A stretch of 64,000 bases of DNA from Artemisia argyi (GCA_030686995.1 CM060697.1:104903272-104967271); one strand, 5' to 3'; shown: positions 33,382 through 45,314, counted from the stretch's first letter. The notes: generated by a model from the letters alone, not told the origin. A program made the numbers and translations.

Positions 33382-33761
33382 ACTACGTTCATATCCTTCC
33401 TACTTTGAACCAACTTACTCGTGTTCGTACTCGTCGTCCTCGTAGTGACAAAGGAAAATCTCGTGTTCCTTTGTACTCTAGGGCTCGTGGTTCTACATCT
33501 CATCGTGATGATGATGATGAGGAGGAGGAAAACACCTCACGTGTTAGTACTCCATCCCCCATGACCTTTGTTGAAGATCTTTCTGATACTGATGATACCG
33601 AGTATCAAATTCCTCTTCCTCATGAACGTACCTATGAGTTTTTCTTCACTCGTCAAACGTCTATCATCAACCGTAAAAAACAAATGCATGAAGAACTTCG
33701 AGGAGGATTCAAATCCGTTGGGAAGATGTTTAGGAAGATGCTTGGAAAGAAAAAGAAGTAG
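33382..33761 (+). pseudogene. Accessory ORF2, C-terminal part beyond the MITE
   Basis: Continues the ORF2 frame: HILPTLNQLTRVRTRRPRSD, an acidic run of Asp and Glu (DDDDEEEE), TPSPMTFVEDLSD, then a basic end GGFKSVGKMFRKMLGKKKK and a stop. A Lys-rich GMK/VGKM-type tail is also what relatives of this protein end with, as far as I recall. Separated from its N-terminal half by the hAT MITE. Confidence 0.75.
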
Positions 33762-33975
33762 AAGATATTGACATGTTGCTACTTGTTATTACTTGTTTCT
33801 TTTAGACATTTGTATGGTTTGCTATTTGTCCGATTTATTTGGAAATACTTGTGTTATTTCTTGTGTTATTTGGAATGATGTTTAGACTTTTATTATTATC
33901 ATGCTTCTATCATAATGTTATGCCATGCTTCTTTTCAAGATGGATTATAATATGTAAATTTTCATGCAAAATTTG

Positions 33976-33976
<1 letters not shown>

Positions 33977-34055
<79 letters not shown>
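33977..34055. repeat. (TA)n array
   Basis: About 39 TA units between ORF2 and the third hairpin module. Confidence 0.95.
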
Positions 34056-34057
<2 letters not shown>

Positions 34058-34168
34058 TATATATCATCATTCCTAGAGTATGTACTTCTAATAGAGCTTG
34101 CTGGAAAAACACACTTGAAAAATCACCAAATTTTGCAAATTTTGGGTTTCTGGTCGTCTGGGAAAACA

Positions 34169-34254
34169 CCAGATGGCGGCCCCCCTTAATTCCCTAGGCA
34201 GTCCCCTTAATTATTAAGGGGGCCGACATACAATTAAGGGGACCGGCCATCTGG
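34169..34254. promoter_or_regulatory. Hairpin module ahead of ORF3, with perfect outer arms
   Basis: Outer arms CCAGATGGC (34169-34177) and GCCATCTGG (34246-34254) are perfect complements. Between them lie ggccccccttaatt, tccccttaattattaagggg and caattaaggggacc, giving several alternative pairings. A TATA-like ctataaattc follows at 34391 and a C/T-rich leader reaches the ORF3 ATG at 34449, so module, TATA and leader mimic the LTR promoter order. Confidence 0.7.
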
Positions 34255-34390
34255 AACTGGATTCACTGTTTTCTTTTGCATCTTGTGAACCCTTTATCTA
34301 GTTTCAGCTACCATTTCCCATTTTAACCCAACTGATTTTAGAATCTCATTCAACCATTTCAAATACATACCTAAATCAACCATTTCCATA

Positions 34391-34400
34391 CTATAAATTC
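34391..34400 (+). promoter_or_regulatory. TATA-like box ahead of ORF3
   Basis: ctataaattc, 57 bases upstream of the ORF3 start, followed by a C/A/T-rich G-poor stretch resembling a plant transcript leader. Confidence 0.45.
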
Positions 34401-34448
34401 CCTCCACAATCACCATTCTTCATCTCATCATTCACCATCTTAATCATC

Positions 34449-35048
34449 ATGACTCCACCAAGCACCTCACACTCCAAAACCTCCAAGAAACAAAAACTTG
34501 TGGTCATCCCCCCAAAACAACTCTTCATTGACTTAACAAATGAAGACAACAAAACACCATCACCTCCACCCAAATGCTCATCCCCAAGTGCACCCAATGC
34601 ACCATCTAAAACACCTTCCACTCATGGAACTTCCTCATCCTCCATACCCTCAACCTCATCAATCAATGACTACATCAACTCACACTTGTCACCACAAGTA
34701 TCATCACCACCTCCTACACAAGAACCCATGTCCACCCATCTTACCATCTCACTTTCACCAATAACACCACTTGATGCTCATCTCTCATCTCCACCAATTA
34801 CACCACCATTCTTTGCCAATCCCATGCCTTGGAGGCTACTTGAATCCCATGAGGATACTTGTCTTTGTTGCATCCAAAACCGCACGGTCATCTTTGGCCT
34901 TAGAGATGAAATTCAATATATGTTTTCATATATTGAACATTTGCTTACCAACCTACCACCACCACCAACTCCACCATCCTCTCCAATAATTCCTCCACCA
35001 CAATTCTCACCCATTCCTTCACCATCACCATCATGCTCTCCTAATTAA
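34449..35048 (+). CDS. Accessory ORF3 of SIRE-type element, Pro/Ser/Thr-rich protein
   Basis: 199 residues, start MTPPSTSHSKTSKKQKLVVIPPK. The body is low complexity (Pro, Ser, Thr), with one ordered-looking island at about 128-168: NPMPWRLLESHEDTCLCC, IQNRTVIFGLRDEIQYMFSYIEHLL. It contains a CLCC cysteine cluster and an amphipathic helix, then a Pro-rich end. No catalytic motif, signal peptide or membrane segment. The intact frame over 200 codons and the ordered island argue for past selection. Role unknown; it occupies the place where SIRE elements carry env-like or other extra ORFs, but I see no envelope features. Confidence 0.65.
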   Translation: MTPPSTSHSKTSKKQKLVVIPPKQLFIDLTNEDNKTPSPPPKCSSPSAPNAPSKTPSTHGTSSSSIPSTSSINDYINSHLSPQVSSPPPTQEPMSTHLTISLSPITPLDAHLSSPPITPPFFANPMPWRLLESHEDTCLCCIQNRTVIFGLRDEIQYMFSYIEHLLTNLPPPPTPPSSPIIPPPQFSPIPSPSPSCSPN

Positions 35049-35543
35049 GCATCTCATATGCTTAATAAATAAAGCCTCTACCACCCTTTTGCTTGCAAGC
35101 TCTATGAAGACCATGTACTTTTTGCATGATGATGTATTTTCCTAGTTGCTTATTTGTGAACTAGCTTTTCTACTTGTATTTCAAATTGCTACTTGAATGT
35201 TGTGTCTTGACACAACCACTTATTTAATATGAATGCTTTCTTTTCAAACATGCTTTATTTTTTTTATCACCTTATACATGTTTGCATGCATATACTTGTG
35301 CTTCTAATATTTTTTTTGCAAAGCATTCCATAGCTCGTTCTCTTGGTGCCCCCAAACGAGGGGGAGTACACATCAAGGGGGAGTTTTTACCCGTCAATTT
35401 TTCACGTTTGAAGATTGTCGGCAAAACCTTTTTGATTCTACAAAAAGGGGGAGAAGTAAATATAAACTCACTAAAATACTTGTTTAAAAATTAATTTTTG
35501 AGTTAATGAGTTTAAGTTTTGTAATCATCAAAAAGGGGGAGAT
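35049..35543 (+). other. 3' non-coding region and polypurine tract of SIRE-type element
   Basis: Repeated purine blocks: gagggggag near 35361, caagggggag near 35377, aaaaagggggagaag near 35444, and the functional-looking tract caaaaagggggagat at 35529-35543 directly against the 3' LTR. The repetition of PPT-like blocks is typical of SIRE-type Copia elements as I know them. Confidence 0.8.
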
Positions 35544-36792
35544 TGTTGATATAAATAATGCTTAAAAAGGTTATTAATATCTCTCAATAAACCTATGTTT
35601 TGATAATCACAAAACTTAAATCAAATTAAGTCAAGATTAAGAAGTAAACAAGTATTTGGTAACAAATATTTACTTCTACATCTAATATCACTTAAGGTAT
35701 GCATAAACTAAGCATCTTATGCATTACATGATCAAAGGAAATTTTGTCTTAAGACATAACATCTTATAAAATGATATAAACATTTTATATATATTTGTAA
35801 ATCATTTTTGGTAATGCTATATTAAACCACAAAGATATGATTTCAAATTTCCAACCAAAAAGGACAAATTTTATCCAGAAAAACTTTTCCAGCGTTCAGG
35901 AGGGCGGCCCCCTTAATGATTAAGGGGACCGGCCTCTAATTAAGGGGACCAGCACGCTCCCGAATAGTAAAATCTGGCCCTATAAATATTGGATCATTTC
36001 ACACATTTTTCTCACCTTTTTGCACTATAAACTTTCTGATCCAACCTCCATTTCTAGATCTAAAATCCTTTGATCATATAATTCATAAGTCTTTGTTTCC
36101 AAGTGATCCAAAGCTTCATCCATTCAAGTGCAAGAAGAAGAACACTTCTCTACATCCATCTAATTGTAGTAGTGTTGTGAATAGCTAGTTTCATATTGTA
36201 GTTGTGTTAGATATTTGTAAAAGTGTTGTGTAAATTGTTGATTGTAGAAGCTAGGTGTGTTGTAAAGTAGTTTAGTAGTTGCGAATTAGTTGTGCATAGA
36301 AGAAGGTGTGAAGTTGTGAAGGTGTGAAGAAGGTGTGAAGCCTTGAAGAAGTTGTGAAGTTGTGAAGAAGGTGTGAAGCCTTGAAGAAGTCGTGAGATTG
36401 GTTCTAGCTACGATTAGAACTCGACATTTAGCTTAGTGTCGTTAACTCGTGTAAGCCAAGGTGTGTAAGGTTTCTCCACCATAAGGAGTTTGTTGACATA
36501 GTGAAGAAAAATCTCGAGTGTGGTACTCGGGGAGTGGAGTAGGGCAAGGAAGGTGTCCTTGTAGCCGAACCACTATAAATTCGCGTGTTGTGGTTTGATC
36601 TTTCTAACTCTATCTTTTCTTCATTACATTTCAATACTTTCATTACTTGATTAGAATTGCTTATATTGGTTGTCATTTGAATTCACTTGAGGTCGAATCG
36701 AAAGTTTTTAATAACCTACAAAATATTTTGGTAATAAACTTTTAAAAGGACGTAAAACTATTCAACCCCCCCCCCCCTTCTAGTTTTCCACA
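35544..36792 (+). repeat. SIRE-type 3' LTR
   Basis: 1249 bp, same ends as the 5' LTR. By eye about 15 substitutions and a one-base difference in the terminal C tract separate the two. Hairpin module at 35894-35965, TATA at 35991. Confidence 0.95.
35894..35965. promoter_or_regulatory. Hairpin module in 3' LTR (copy 4)
   Basis: As at 27264-27335, with two inner changes and ctcccgaat as the right outer arm. That leaves a G-T wobble against GTTC, so pairing is nearly kept. Confidence 0.75.
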
Positions 36793-36797
36793 CAATC
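36793..36797. repeat. Target-site duplication caatc (right)
   Basis: Identical to 26909-26913. The Athila-type RT frame resumes directly after it. Confidence 0.95.
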
Positions 36798-38887
36798 TAT
36801 GTCTGAATTGGGAAAAGAGTCATTTTATTGTCAAAGAGGGCATTGTCCTCGGCCATAAGATTTCCAAGAATGGGATTGAGGTTGATAGAGCTAAGGTTGA
36901 TGTCATTGCTAAATTGCCTCACCCTACTACCGTCAAAGGTATTAGGAGTTTCTTGGGTCATGCCGGTTTCTATCGTCGATTCATACAAGATTTTTCTAAA
37001 ATCTCCCGGCCTATGACTCGTCTCCTCGAGAAGGATACTCCTTTTATCTTCTCACCAGAGTGCATCGAAGCTTTTGAAACATTGAAGAAAAAGCTTACTC
37101 AGGCACCCATTCTTGTTGCCCCCGACTGGGATTTACCCTTTGAGCTCATGTGCGATGCAAGTGATTTTGCTATCGGTGCAGTCTTGGGGCAATGCAAAAT
37201 GAAACACTTTCAGCCTATCCACTACGCAAGCAAAACTATGAACGAAGCTCAAACTCATTACACCACTACGGAAAAAGAATTATTAGCCGTGGTGTATGCT
37301 TTTGAAAAGTTTCGGACATACCTAATCTTGACCAAATGCGTAGTGTATACGGATCACTCGGCTCTAAAATATCTCTTTGCAAAACAAGATGCAAAGCCGA
37401 GATTGCTCCGTTGGGTTCTCCTCCTTCAGGAATTTGATATCATTATTCGTGATAAAAAAGGAGCTGAGAACCTGGCTGCTGATCATCTGTCTCGATTAGA
37501 GAACCCTCATCAAGATGTGTATGAGAAAAAGGAAATAAATGAAACATTTCCTCTCGAAACACTCAATGCGGTTGCTTTTCGTGGAGATTCTACTACCCCA
37601 TGGTTTGCTGACTTCGCAAACTACCATGCGGGTAACTTTGTTGTGAAAGGGATGTTAACCCAACAGAAGAATAAATTCTTTAAGGATGTCAAACATTACT
37701 TCTGGGATGACCCCTACTTATTCAAAATCTGTGCGGATCAAGTCATCCGACGGTGTGTATATGGACAGGAAGCCACTGAAATTCTCAAGGCTTGCCATGC
37801 TGGACCCACTGGGGGCCATCATAGTCCCAATTACACCGCCAAAAAGGTGTTTGATTCCGGATTCTTCTGGCCCACAATTTATAAGGATGCCCAGGATCTC
37901 ATTAAAACCTGTGACGCTTGTCAATGTCACGGAAACATTTCACAAAGAAATGAGATGCCACAAAATGCTATTCAAGTCTGTGAGATCTTTGATATCTAGG
38001 GCATTGACTGTATGGGGCCATTCCCATCATCTAGAGGAAACAAATACATACTTTTGGCTGTTGACTACTTGTCAAAATGGGTTGAAGCGAAAGCTTTACC
38101 TACAAATGATGCCCGAGTTGTAGTAAAATTCCTGAAATCTCTTTTTGCCCGTTTTGGAACTCCACGTGCTATCATAAGTGATCGTGGTACGCATTTCTGC
38201 AATGACAAATTTGACAAGGTCATGCAAAAGTATGGTGTAACTCACCGTCTTTCTACCGCGTATCACCCACAAACAAGTGGGCAAGTGGAGGTTTCAAACC
38301 GTGGTATCAAAAGGATACTTGAGAGGACTGTAGGAGAAAACCGTGCTGCCTGGTCGGATAAATTGGATGACGCACTATGGGCCTTTCGTACAGCTTATAA
38401 AACACCCATTGGGTGTACACCTTACAAGCTTGTGTACGGAAAGACATGTCATCTTCCGATGGAACTTGAGCACAAAGCCTACTGGGCATTGAAACATGCC
38501 AACTTTGACCTCAAAACTGCGGGTGATCACCGAAAAGTTCAAATGAATGAATTAAATGAACTACGTGATCAGGCTTACGAGAACTCTTTGATCTATAAAG
38601 AAAAGACAAAGAAGATTCATGACTCAAAAATAAAAAACCGCGTTTTTAACGTTGGTGATCGAGTCCTTCTATTTAATTCTAGATTAAAGATCTTCTCGGG
38701 TAAACTCAAAACCCGTTGGACTGGCCCATTCACTATCACTAAGGTTTATCCATATGGTACCGTTGAGTTATCTCAAAATGACGGTCCATGTTTTAAAGTG
38801 AATGGGCATCGTTTGAAACACTACTTTGGAGAAGACATACCATCCATGGTTGTCCCGGATCTCCAAACTTTCCCCAAGGACAATTAA
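36798..38887 (+). pseudogene. pol: Athila-type pol part 2: RT end, RNase H, integrase
   Basis: Resumes RT with [20 protein letters not shown] and [20 protein letters not shown]. RNase H follows: [38 protein letters not shown] and [12 protein letters not shown]. Integrase has an HHCC finger (HAGPTGGHH...CDACQ around 37795-37925), a TAG at 37997 where the family has Trp (EIFDIWGID), then the DDE core: [13 protein letters not shown] (first Asp also in GIDCMGPF), IISDRGTHF, and [14 protein letters not shown] with the catalytic Glu. The end contains [11 protein letters not shown] and [15 protein letters not shown] and stops at 38885. No chromodomain. The frame agrees with part 1 once the 9884-base insertion is discounted. 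Confidence 0.93.
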
Positions 38888-39003
38888 ATTCAGGGTCGAG
38901 TCAAGCTAGCGACTCGGTAATCAAAAACAGTAGCTTCCTCATGGACAATTTAATTCGAGGTCGAGTCAAGCTAGCGACTCGGTAATCAAAAACAGTAGCT
39001 CAA
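38883..39003. repeat. Tandem duplication after pol, unit about 60 bp
   Basis: ggtcgagtcaagctagcgac followed by tcggtaatcaaaaacagtagct occurs at about 38893-38937 and 38951-39000. Non-coding. Confidence 0.85.
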
Positions 39004-39039
39004 TATGGGTTTTCACCCATATTTTTGTCTTCTTTCTCT

Positions 39040-39092
39040 TTTCTACCACCCAAGTGTGGGGGAGATGCCCCACATGTTGTATATATGTATAT

Positions 39093-39144
<52 letters not shown>

Positions 39145-39832
39145 ATGTAAATAGACTAAAATAAAGGTTATTAATATTTCCTTCTTACGTTCTAAGTGTT
39201 GGTTTAAAACCCAATGCTTTGAATATTGAGGGCAATATTCATTTCTAAGTGTGGGGGGGGGGGGGGGGGGGGGATTCTCACGAATTCAAACACATGTTCC
39301 ATCAAGCACCCTCATTTGATCAAAATTTAAAGTTTTTTCACACTTAGAAATGCAATAAATGGTTATCAGTCCACCATGTCTAACCCACATAAGAACTGGC
39401 TAATCCAGGAGCAAACGGATCTTGGTAAAGATAACCCAAATCCGTTTTTGGCTTACAATTTGCCCAAAATTGTATGGCATCTCAACTAGCCATATCCTAA
39501 AAAGTGAAAGAGTTGGCTAGCCCGCAAGATTATGGCTTGTGGTAAAGGCAGTGGAAAAACCATAATTGGTAATCAGCTCACCAAGATGTTGACTTTGTCC
39601 ATCAAGAGTTGGCTAGTCCAGAAGCAAACGGCTTTTGGTAAAGACAAAACAAATCCGTTGACAGCTGGTGGTTTGCTCAAAATCACATGGTTATCAAGTG
39701 GACCATAGTTCTTACTTGAACTGATACATTTGGCTACTCCAGAAGTAATGGCTTTTGGTAAAGAGACACAAAAATCCATTAAAATTTTCTCAAAATATTG
39801 CTAGGGACTAGCAATAGTTTAGTGTGGGGGAT
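39040..39832 (+). other. Athila-type 3' non-coding region and polypurine tract
   Basis: aagtgtgggggagatgcccc near 39051, A45 at 39098-39142, G21 at 39253-39273, and the polypurine tract agtgtgggggat (39821-39832) directly before the 3' LTR. Between them about four diverged units of 80-110 bases share ttggctagtccagaagcaaacgg and ttttggtaaagac (near 39395, 39505, 39606, 39730). No envelope-like ORF. Confidence 0.75.
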
Positions 39833-41520
39833 TGATGAGTGTCTAAATACTCATCATTTCGTTCACATTTAAGCTACAAAAACATCTGAAAACATACATA
39901 TATGCTTCATAATACAGGAAATATCATTAAATTGTGTTTTTATGTGTTACAAGTGCAAAAGGATTGAAAACTGATGAAAAACAACAAAGTTCACATAATT
40001 TACAGTTTCAGTCCTCAAACTTTCATAAATTGGCAAATCTAGTCCCTGGTAATTTAAAACATGTTAAAAATCATCAAAGGTCCTTAGGGATTCATAAGTT
40101 ATCAAAACTAGTCCTTTAAAGTTAAAAATTGCAAAATGACAACTTTAGTCCCTCAAGTTTGAAAAATGTCAAAAATAGTCCTTAAGGTTTAAAAAAAATG
40201 GAAAAATATTAAAAATAAACCTTGTACTATTCATACATGGAAAAATTGGTCCTTATGATACCTTGTGGAAAGTTACATGTTCAGTCCCCATAAAATCCAA
40301 AATTACAATATTGGTCCTTGGGCCTTAAATACCACAAACCATCCGGACCCTTAATATTAAACAAACAAACCAAAACCCAACACCCTTACCAACCCATCCC
40401 TTTCCCAAGCCCAAAATAACCAGCCCAATCCCACACCCCAGGGTCAAATGGTCAACCCACCACAAAAAATAAAACACCCCGTATATACTCCATCTTCCAC
40501 CTCACCTCCTCCACCTCTCCATTTCCACCTGTAAACCTCATCACCAACTCCACTTTCCTGTCCCCCTACTCTCCCCTCACAACCATTCCACCTCACCCTT
40601 AGCTCACAACCCACATAAATGCTTCCACACCTGAAAACCACCACTGTAGCACTCATGCTACTAGTTTTGCTACTAAACCACCCCAACTTGGCTTAAAACT
40701 TTTCCAAACATGTTCCCCACTCCACCACAACATCCCAAAATGCATTAATTGCATAAAAACGGCCACAAGCAATCAGGACCACTTTTGGCGCCAAAAGTCA
40801 TTTAAATGGCTAGGATCACTTCTGCTCATCTAATGGCCAAGAATGTTGATTGGAAAGATTCAGAAACAAGTGGGGAACTCAAAATATCTCTATAAGAGAA
40901 GAAAGAAGCCAAGGAGAAGAATATCTAGTATAATTTGTATTTCTTAGTTTCGTACTTAGTCAATTAAAAAGTTTCAGTGTATCTTTAAGCTTTCAAGTTG
41001 TATTTCTAAGATTCTCAGTGTTAATCAAAGCTATTTTTAGTTTCAATTTCAGTTCCTCATTTCAAATTCAGTTTATGCAAGTTTAAGCACCAAAAAGCTC
41101 AAAATTTCATATTGTTATGAATGTTGTTGTTTGATGTTGTACTGGACTCATAAGCTCATATAAGCCCCTTATATGGCTTTTGTAAGCTATTAGAATCATT
41201 AAAACTAGTATTCCTTATAAAACTCAAAAATATAAAAAAATCAAGAAAAATAGGAAAAAAATCAAAATCAATGAAGATCAAGAAAGAAGCAAGGAGCAGG
41301 GGAAATAATGGATTGCCCCTGGTTTAGAAGCTTTGTGGAAAGCTATTAGGGGTGGTTTTGATCATTGGTTCTTAGTATTTGGCAGGAAAGCTATTTATTT
41401 CACGCCTCGTTGGGATCTAACGACCCGGGGAAACACTACACTCCACGGAGTATTGGTTTAGGCTGTTTGACTTGTTGACCATTACTTGGTTGATAATTTC
41501 TGACTGTTTACCACCAATCA
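39833..41520 (+). repeat. Athila-type 3' LTR
   Basis: 1688 bp, TGATGAG...CCAATCA, followed by target duplication agcat and then the last bases of the Tourist-like MITE. Confidence 0.95.
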
Positions 41521-41529
41521 AGCATGCTC
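41521..41529. mobile_element. Tourist-like MITE, last bases beyond the Athila insertion
   Basis: agcat (target copy) plus gctc completes the terminal repeat GAGCATGCTC on the complement; TTA (41530-41532) is the matching target site of the MITE. Confidence 0.85.
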
Positions 41530-41532
41530 TTA

Positions 41533-41896
41533 TGATTGTTGGTTAAGCGCCATCATTTACTAGTTTGATTAAGTAAACTAGTTGTTAAAACCCGTCACAC
41601 ATATTTTTTCTTATTTCAAATTTTAGTTGCATTACTTTCTTGTTTCTATTATTTCAACGTTTAACTATTGAAGCTAGATGCTGATTATCCGGCATCGGAC
41701 CATCTAATTAAGGCGCATGCTCTTAACCGGTAAAAGTATAATATTAATAGGTAATTGACTAGGGAAATGTTTCCATATATCAAGGTAAGTGATAATACTT
41801 ACGGAGTATTATTTATGCACATACCGAAAATAAATCTTACGGAGTATTATTTATGTCACATACCGAAAATAAATCTTACATCTACGACTATTATTA
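41533..41896. other. Intergenic with a small direct repeat
   Basis: gaaaataaatcttac(g/a) and acggagtattatttatg recur at 41800-41880. Nothing coding. Confidence 0.5.
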
Positions 41897-42243
41897 GAGC
41901 ACACGGTGCAATCTTCTTCATCCTTCGCTACTCCACGGTAGCGTCTTTGCCATAGCTAGCTACCACACCGACCCCCTCTTCATCCTTCACCACTTTTACC
42001 TTCGTCATCTGCACAACGAAGTTAGATCTGACTTTTTTGTCAATGTTCTTCTTTTTTTTTTTTTATTATTATTTTTTTTTCTATACTTGTAATGTTTGTA
42101 ATTTTAGGAAGTAGTGGCCCACAAATGATTGACTTGAGGTTAGTTGTTAGTGAGGGGGTTTAATTGTGAAGATTTGTTAAAGTAATGTGGCACTCCGTGA
42201 ATTTCAAATGATAAGGTGAAATTGCTCACTAAATCTTGTGCTC
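41897..42243. mobile_element. Candidate Tourist-like MITE, 347 bp
   Basis: Starts GAGCACACGG after TTA (41894-41896) and ends TTGTGCTC before TTA (42244-42246). The terminal match is GAGCACA only, with weaker inner similarity (ccacgg / cacggag). End signature and target triplet agree with the two other GAGCA MITEs. Confidence 0.5.
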
Positions 42244-42799
42244 TTATGACTCAATGCATAGTGCAAATTGTCTAGAAATACCATATTTGTTTCCTCTAGA
42301 GTTTCCACTATAGGAGTTAGAGCTAGAATCGACGCCTCTTTACATGACTAACTTGCTATATAACTTCTAACGAAGCGCCGGTCATAAATCCGACATCATT
42401 ATCTTATGCAACTAGTGAGTATATTATTGTTTATAACTTACTGCTATGCTATCTTTTTAATTAAGATTATGCATTTTAGTTTTGTTAGTTGCAAATAAAT
42501 AGTCTAAACACTAAATCTTGTGAATTACTTACGTAGCGTCTGGTTCACATTTTAGAATCACAATATGCATGGGTTTAATAATATGGTAGAATGACTAAGC
42601 GTATGTTTATATACATTGAAAAGAAATTTGAGTAAAGAAATTATACCCGGTGAATATATTAAAAAATATAAATGTTTTGCCTACAAGAAAAAGAATAGCT
42701 ATGAACCACTCTTAGCAACTACGCGCTTTGAACAATCTCAAAGGCACGACAACTATAGCACACAACTATACTAGGGAAAACAAGGATGATGTTTCTTTA
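42244..42799. other. Intergenic, nothing recognised
   Basis: AT-rich. The last 150 bases probably belong to the 3' untranslated part of the LINE remnant on the minus strand. Confidence 0.4.
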
Positions 42800-43995
42800 G
42801 AACATGTCGAGTTCATCCAACCTTAGCTTCTATAGGCCAGTTTCCACGTCTCCATGAGCTTACCAACTCTAGCGGTCTTCCTAAACTTGATAGAGGCTAT
42901 CCTCAATCTTACCGAGTCAACGATACACCTCATTACATGCTTCACATTCTGATCAGCTTTACCACGAATCCTGGAGTAACGTTCACGCCAAACATAGTAC
43001 AAGGTAGCTTCCAAAACTAGAACAATAGTTTGCACTTTGTTACTCTTGGATATAGGGAGGAGCCTATATCATCCAATCTGGATGAAATACCTGTCAAACC
43101 AGCCACGTCCAAAACATTTTGCCAAACCTTGGACGCATATGAGCACTCAAAGAACAAGTGCTCGTGTGAGTCTTGTTGTGTTTTCTACAGAGGACACCTA
43201 AGTAAGCTGAGGTTTACATCTTTTCCCACATCCCATTGATGAAGGCGATCTTGAGTTTTTAGTCTTCTCATAACTAACCAAAGATGGATGGAGTGTCTTG
43301 GAATTCCATAGCTAGCTAGACCACACAATATGATACCAGTTCTTCTCACTACCTCGTTCACGAATTGGAATGCCACACTTCACAACTTGAGAATTCTTTA
43401 AGAGAACCGTCATATGTTCACCAAAGAACCTTGTCAACCTGCTCATTATTAAATGTAGGAACATTAATATGAAACAAAGTAGGATACCTATTAAGTCATG
43501 CAATGGACACGCCCAATCTCCTTGAGAAATGACATCAAAGACCCTTTCTTGAAGATTAAAACCAACACTATTAACTGCTCGACGGGAAACATGATTCATA
43601 AAAGGACATTGCGTGTCCTAGTTATCGAACCATGCCGAAGTATTTTGACCATTCCCAAGCACATGCCAAAAATGTGGACAAAGAGTATCACGAATTTGAA
43701 GTAGTTTTCGCCATCCCCAACTCACATTTGAAGCCATTTTAACGTCCCAGAAACTCCTAGTTTTCAATTTATATGTATGTATCCATTTCACCCACAATGA
43801 TTCCTTGTGAGTTATAACTTTTCATACATGTGTAGACATCAATGCAACATTAAAATTCTCCAACCTACAAATGCCAAGACCATTTTCGGTTTTAGGAAGA
43901 CAAACATCATCCCAAGAAACTTTAGCTTTTCCGCGTTGCATGTCACCTTCGAACCACAAGAAACATCATCCCAAGAAACTTTAGATTTCCATTAA
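42800..43995 (-). pseudogene. LINE (non-LTR retrotransposon) 3' remnant with RT zinc-binding domain
   Basis: Read on minus from about 43995: KVSWDDVCLPKTENGLGICR, ITHKESLWVKWIHTYKLKTR, VSWGWRKLLQIRDTLCPHFW, then the zinc-binding part (LRCPLCRKHNKTHTSTC) and near the end VLEATLYYVWRERYSRIRGK with DSVRLRIASIKFRKTARV. This is the C-terminal half of a plant LINE polyprotein (post-RT region and zf-RVT). It is scattered over several frames with stops, and lacks RT and endonuclease because the copy is 5'-truncated. A short block (catcatcccaagaaacttta) is duplicated near 43904 and 43964. Confidence 0.8.
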
Positions 43996-44600
43996 ATTGT
44001 TTGGTTGAATGTGGGTTTTATTTACACCACTGGGCCCACCTTCAAACTATCATCATCTTCCAAACTCTGAACACTACATCTCAAATACAAAGCATATAAA
44101 TCTCAAATGCAAATTATATCAATATCCCGTTGTCTCTGCGCATATCTTATCCTAACAATTATATAAATCCTAAGTAAATCAAAGAGACATGAAAGTTATT
44201 CATGGAATTTCAAGGTTTTAAAGATTATCATTGTCACAAGGTCAACATGGATCATGATCAAGAAATTGATATTAATGGAATAATAATGTGAACTTTTAAG
44301 AAAAAGTTCGGAATTTATCATCATAGCATTTCATAAAATTGGCAAAAAATTTATTTATGTGTTTAACCAGCGACACCAGTCTTTAGAAGTAATCTGATGA
44401 CATGAGAAGATGACTTGATGGGACTTGGTGAAGATACAAATCTTCGGAACGTAGATATGGTGATGGGGAAGCTTGGTAGTGGAACTAATTATGAAGGATA
44501 GTGACTTTGAGAGTAAGGACGAGATACAGTCATTTAAAAAGATGATGGTGGTTTGAGAATACCCACCGGATGAGAGTGGTTTGAGAATGGTCGCATTATG
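43996..44600. other. Intergenic, nothing recognised
   Basis: No ORF or repeat recognised. ggtttgagaat recurs near 44551 and 44578. Ends with the ttatg target copy (44596-44600) of the next element. Confidence 0.5.
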
Positions 44601-45314
44601 TGTTGGATATTGAAGGTTGTAAAGTTTTCCTTTATTGGTTTAGTTGATTAAAACAATACTGGGTTATACTTTATATTTATTTGAGATGTAAATATAACTT
44701 TACGATAGTGAATGTGGTGGGGATAAATAATATAAAGTGCAGTTTATATTAAAGTAAGTGTGAAAGCAATGTGAAAGTAGGAGTTACAAGACCAAGTCTT
44801 TCACATTTGAAAGTCATGGGTTATGGTTCCATCTTTTACTCTTTCACATGCAAAGTTCATCCTCTTAAAATCTGAGGCAGTTATTTTGGTAGTGGGCAAG
44901 TTACTTCACAAGCTTGTATGTATAAATAATGTATCCGTATCCTGAGTTGAGGGACATCAGAAAGTACACTACAAAAGGCTATATTTGCACATATCAAACA
45001 CACCACATTGTGTTCTCTACCACCATTGTTGTTTATGTGTTTATTCGGTTGCTGTCGATAAAACACACGTGACTGCATCAAATCCTGGGGTTATACGATT
45101 GGAGACTCGCAGCAACAAATACGAGTTCGTAATAACCTTAAAAGGACAGGGAATACCCGTGCAGTTTCGGTTCTTTTGTTTCCTTTTTTGCAGGTTATTG
45201 CTACGGTTGTTACGGGCTATTTGAAGTGAATTCTTGCTGTTGTTTGTGGTTGTTTTCTTGCTGCTGTTATATATTCCAACAATCTTACTTCCTGTTGTTA
45301 TATATAATCCAACA
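44601..45314 (+). repeat. 5' LTR of the non-coding element
   Basis: 714 bp; TATA-like tgtataaata near 44918. The last 45 bases hold a duplicated ttatata(t/ta)tccaacaatctt motif. Confidence 0.95.

Noticed and set aside
34449..35048. ORF3 of the SIRE-type element as an envelope protein
   Set aside because: No signal peptide, membrane segment or fusion-type features; only Pro/Ser/Thr-rich sequence with one Cys cluster.
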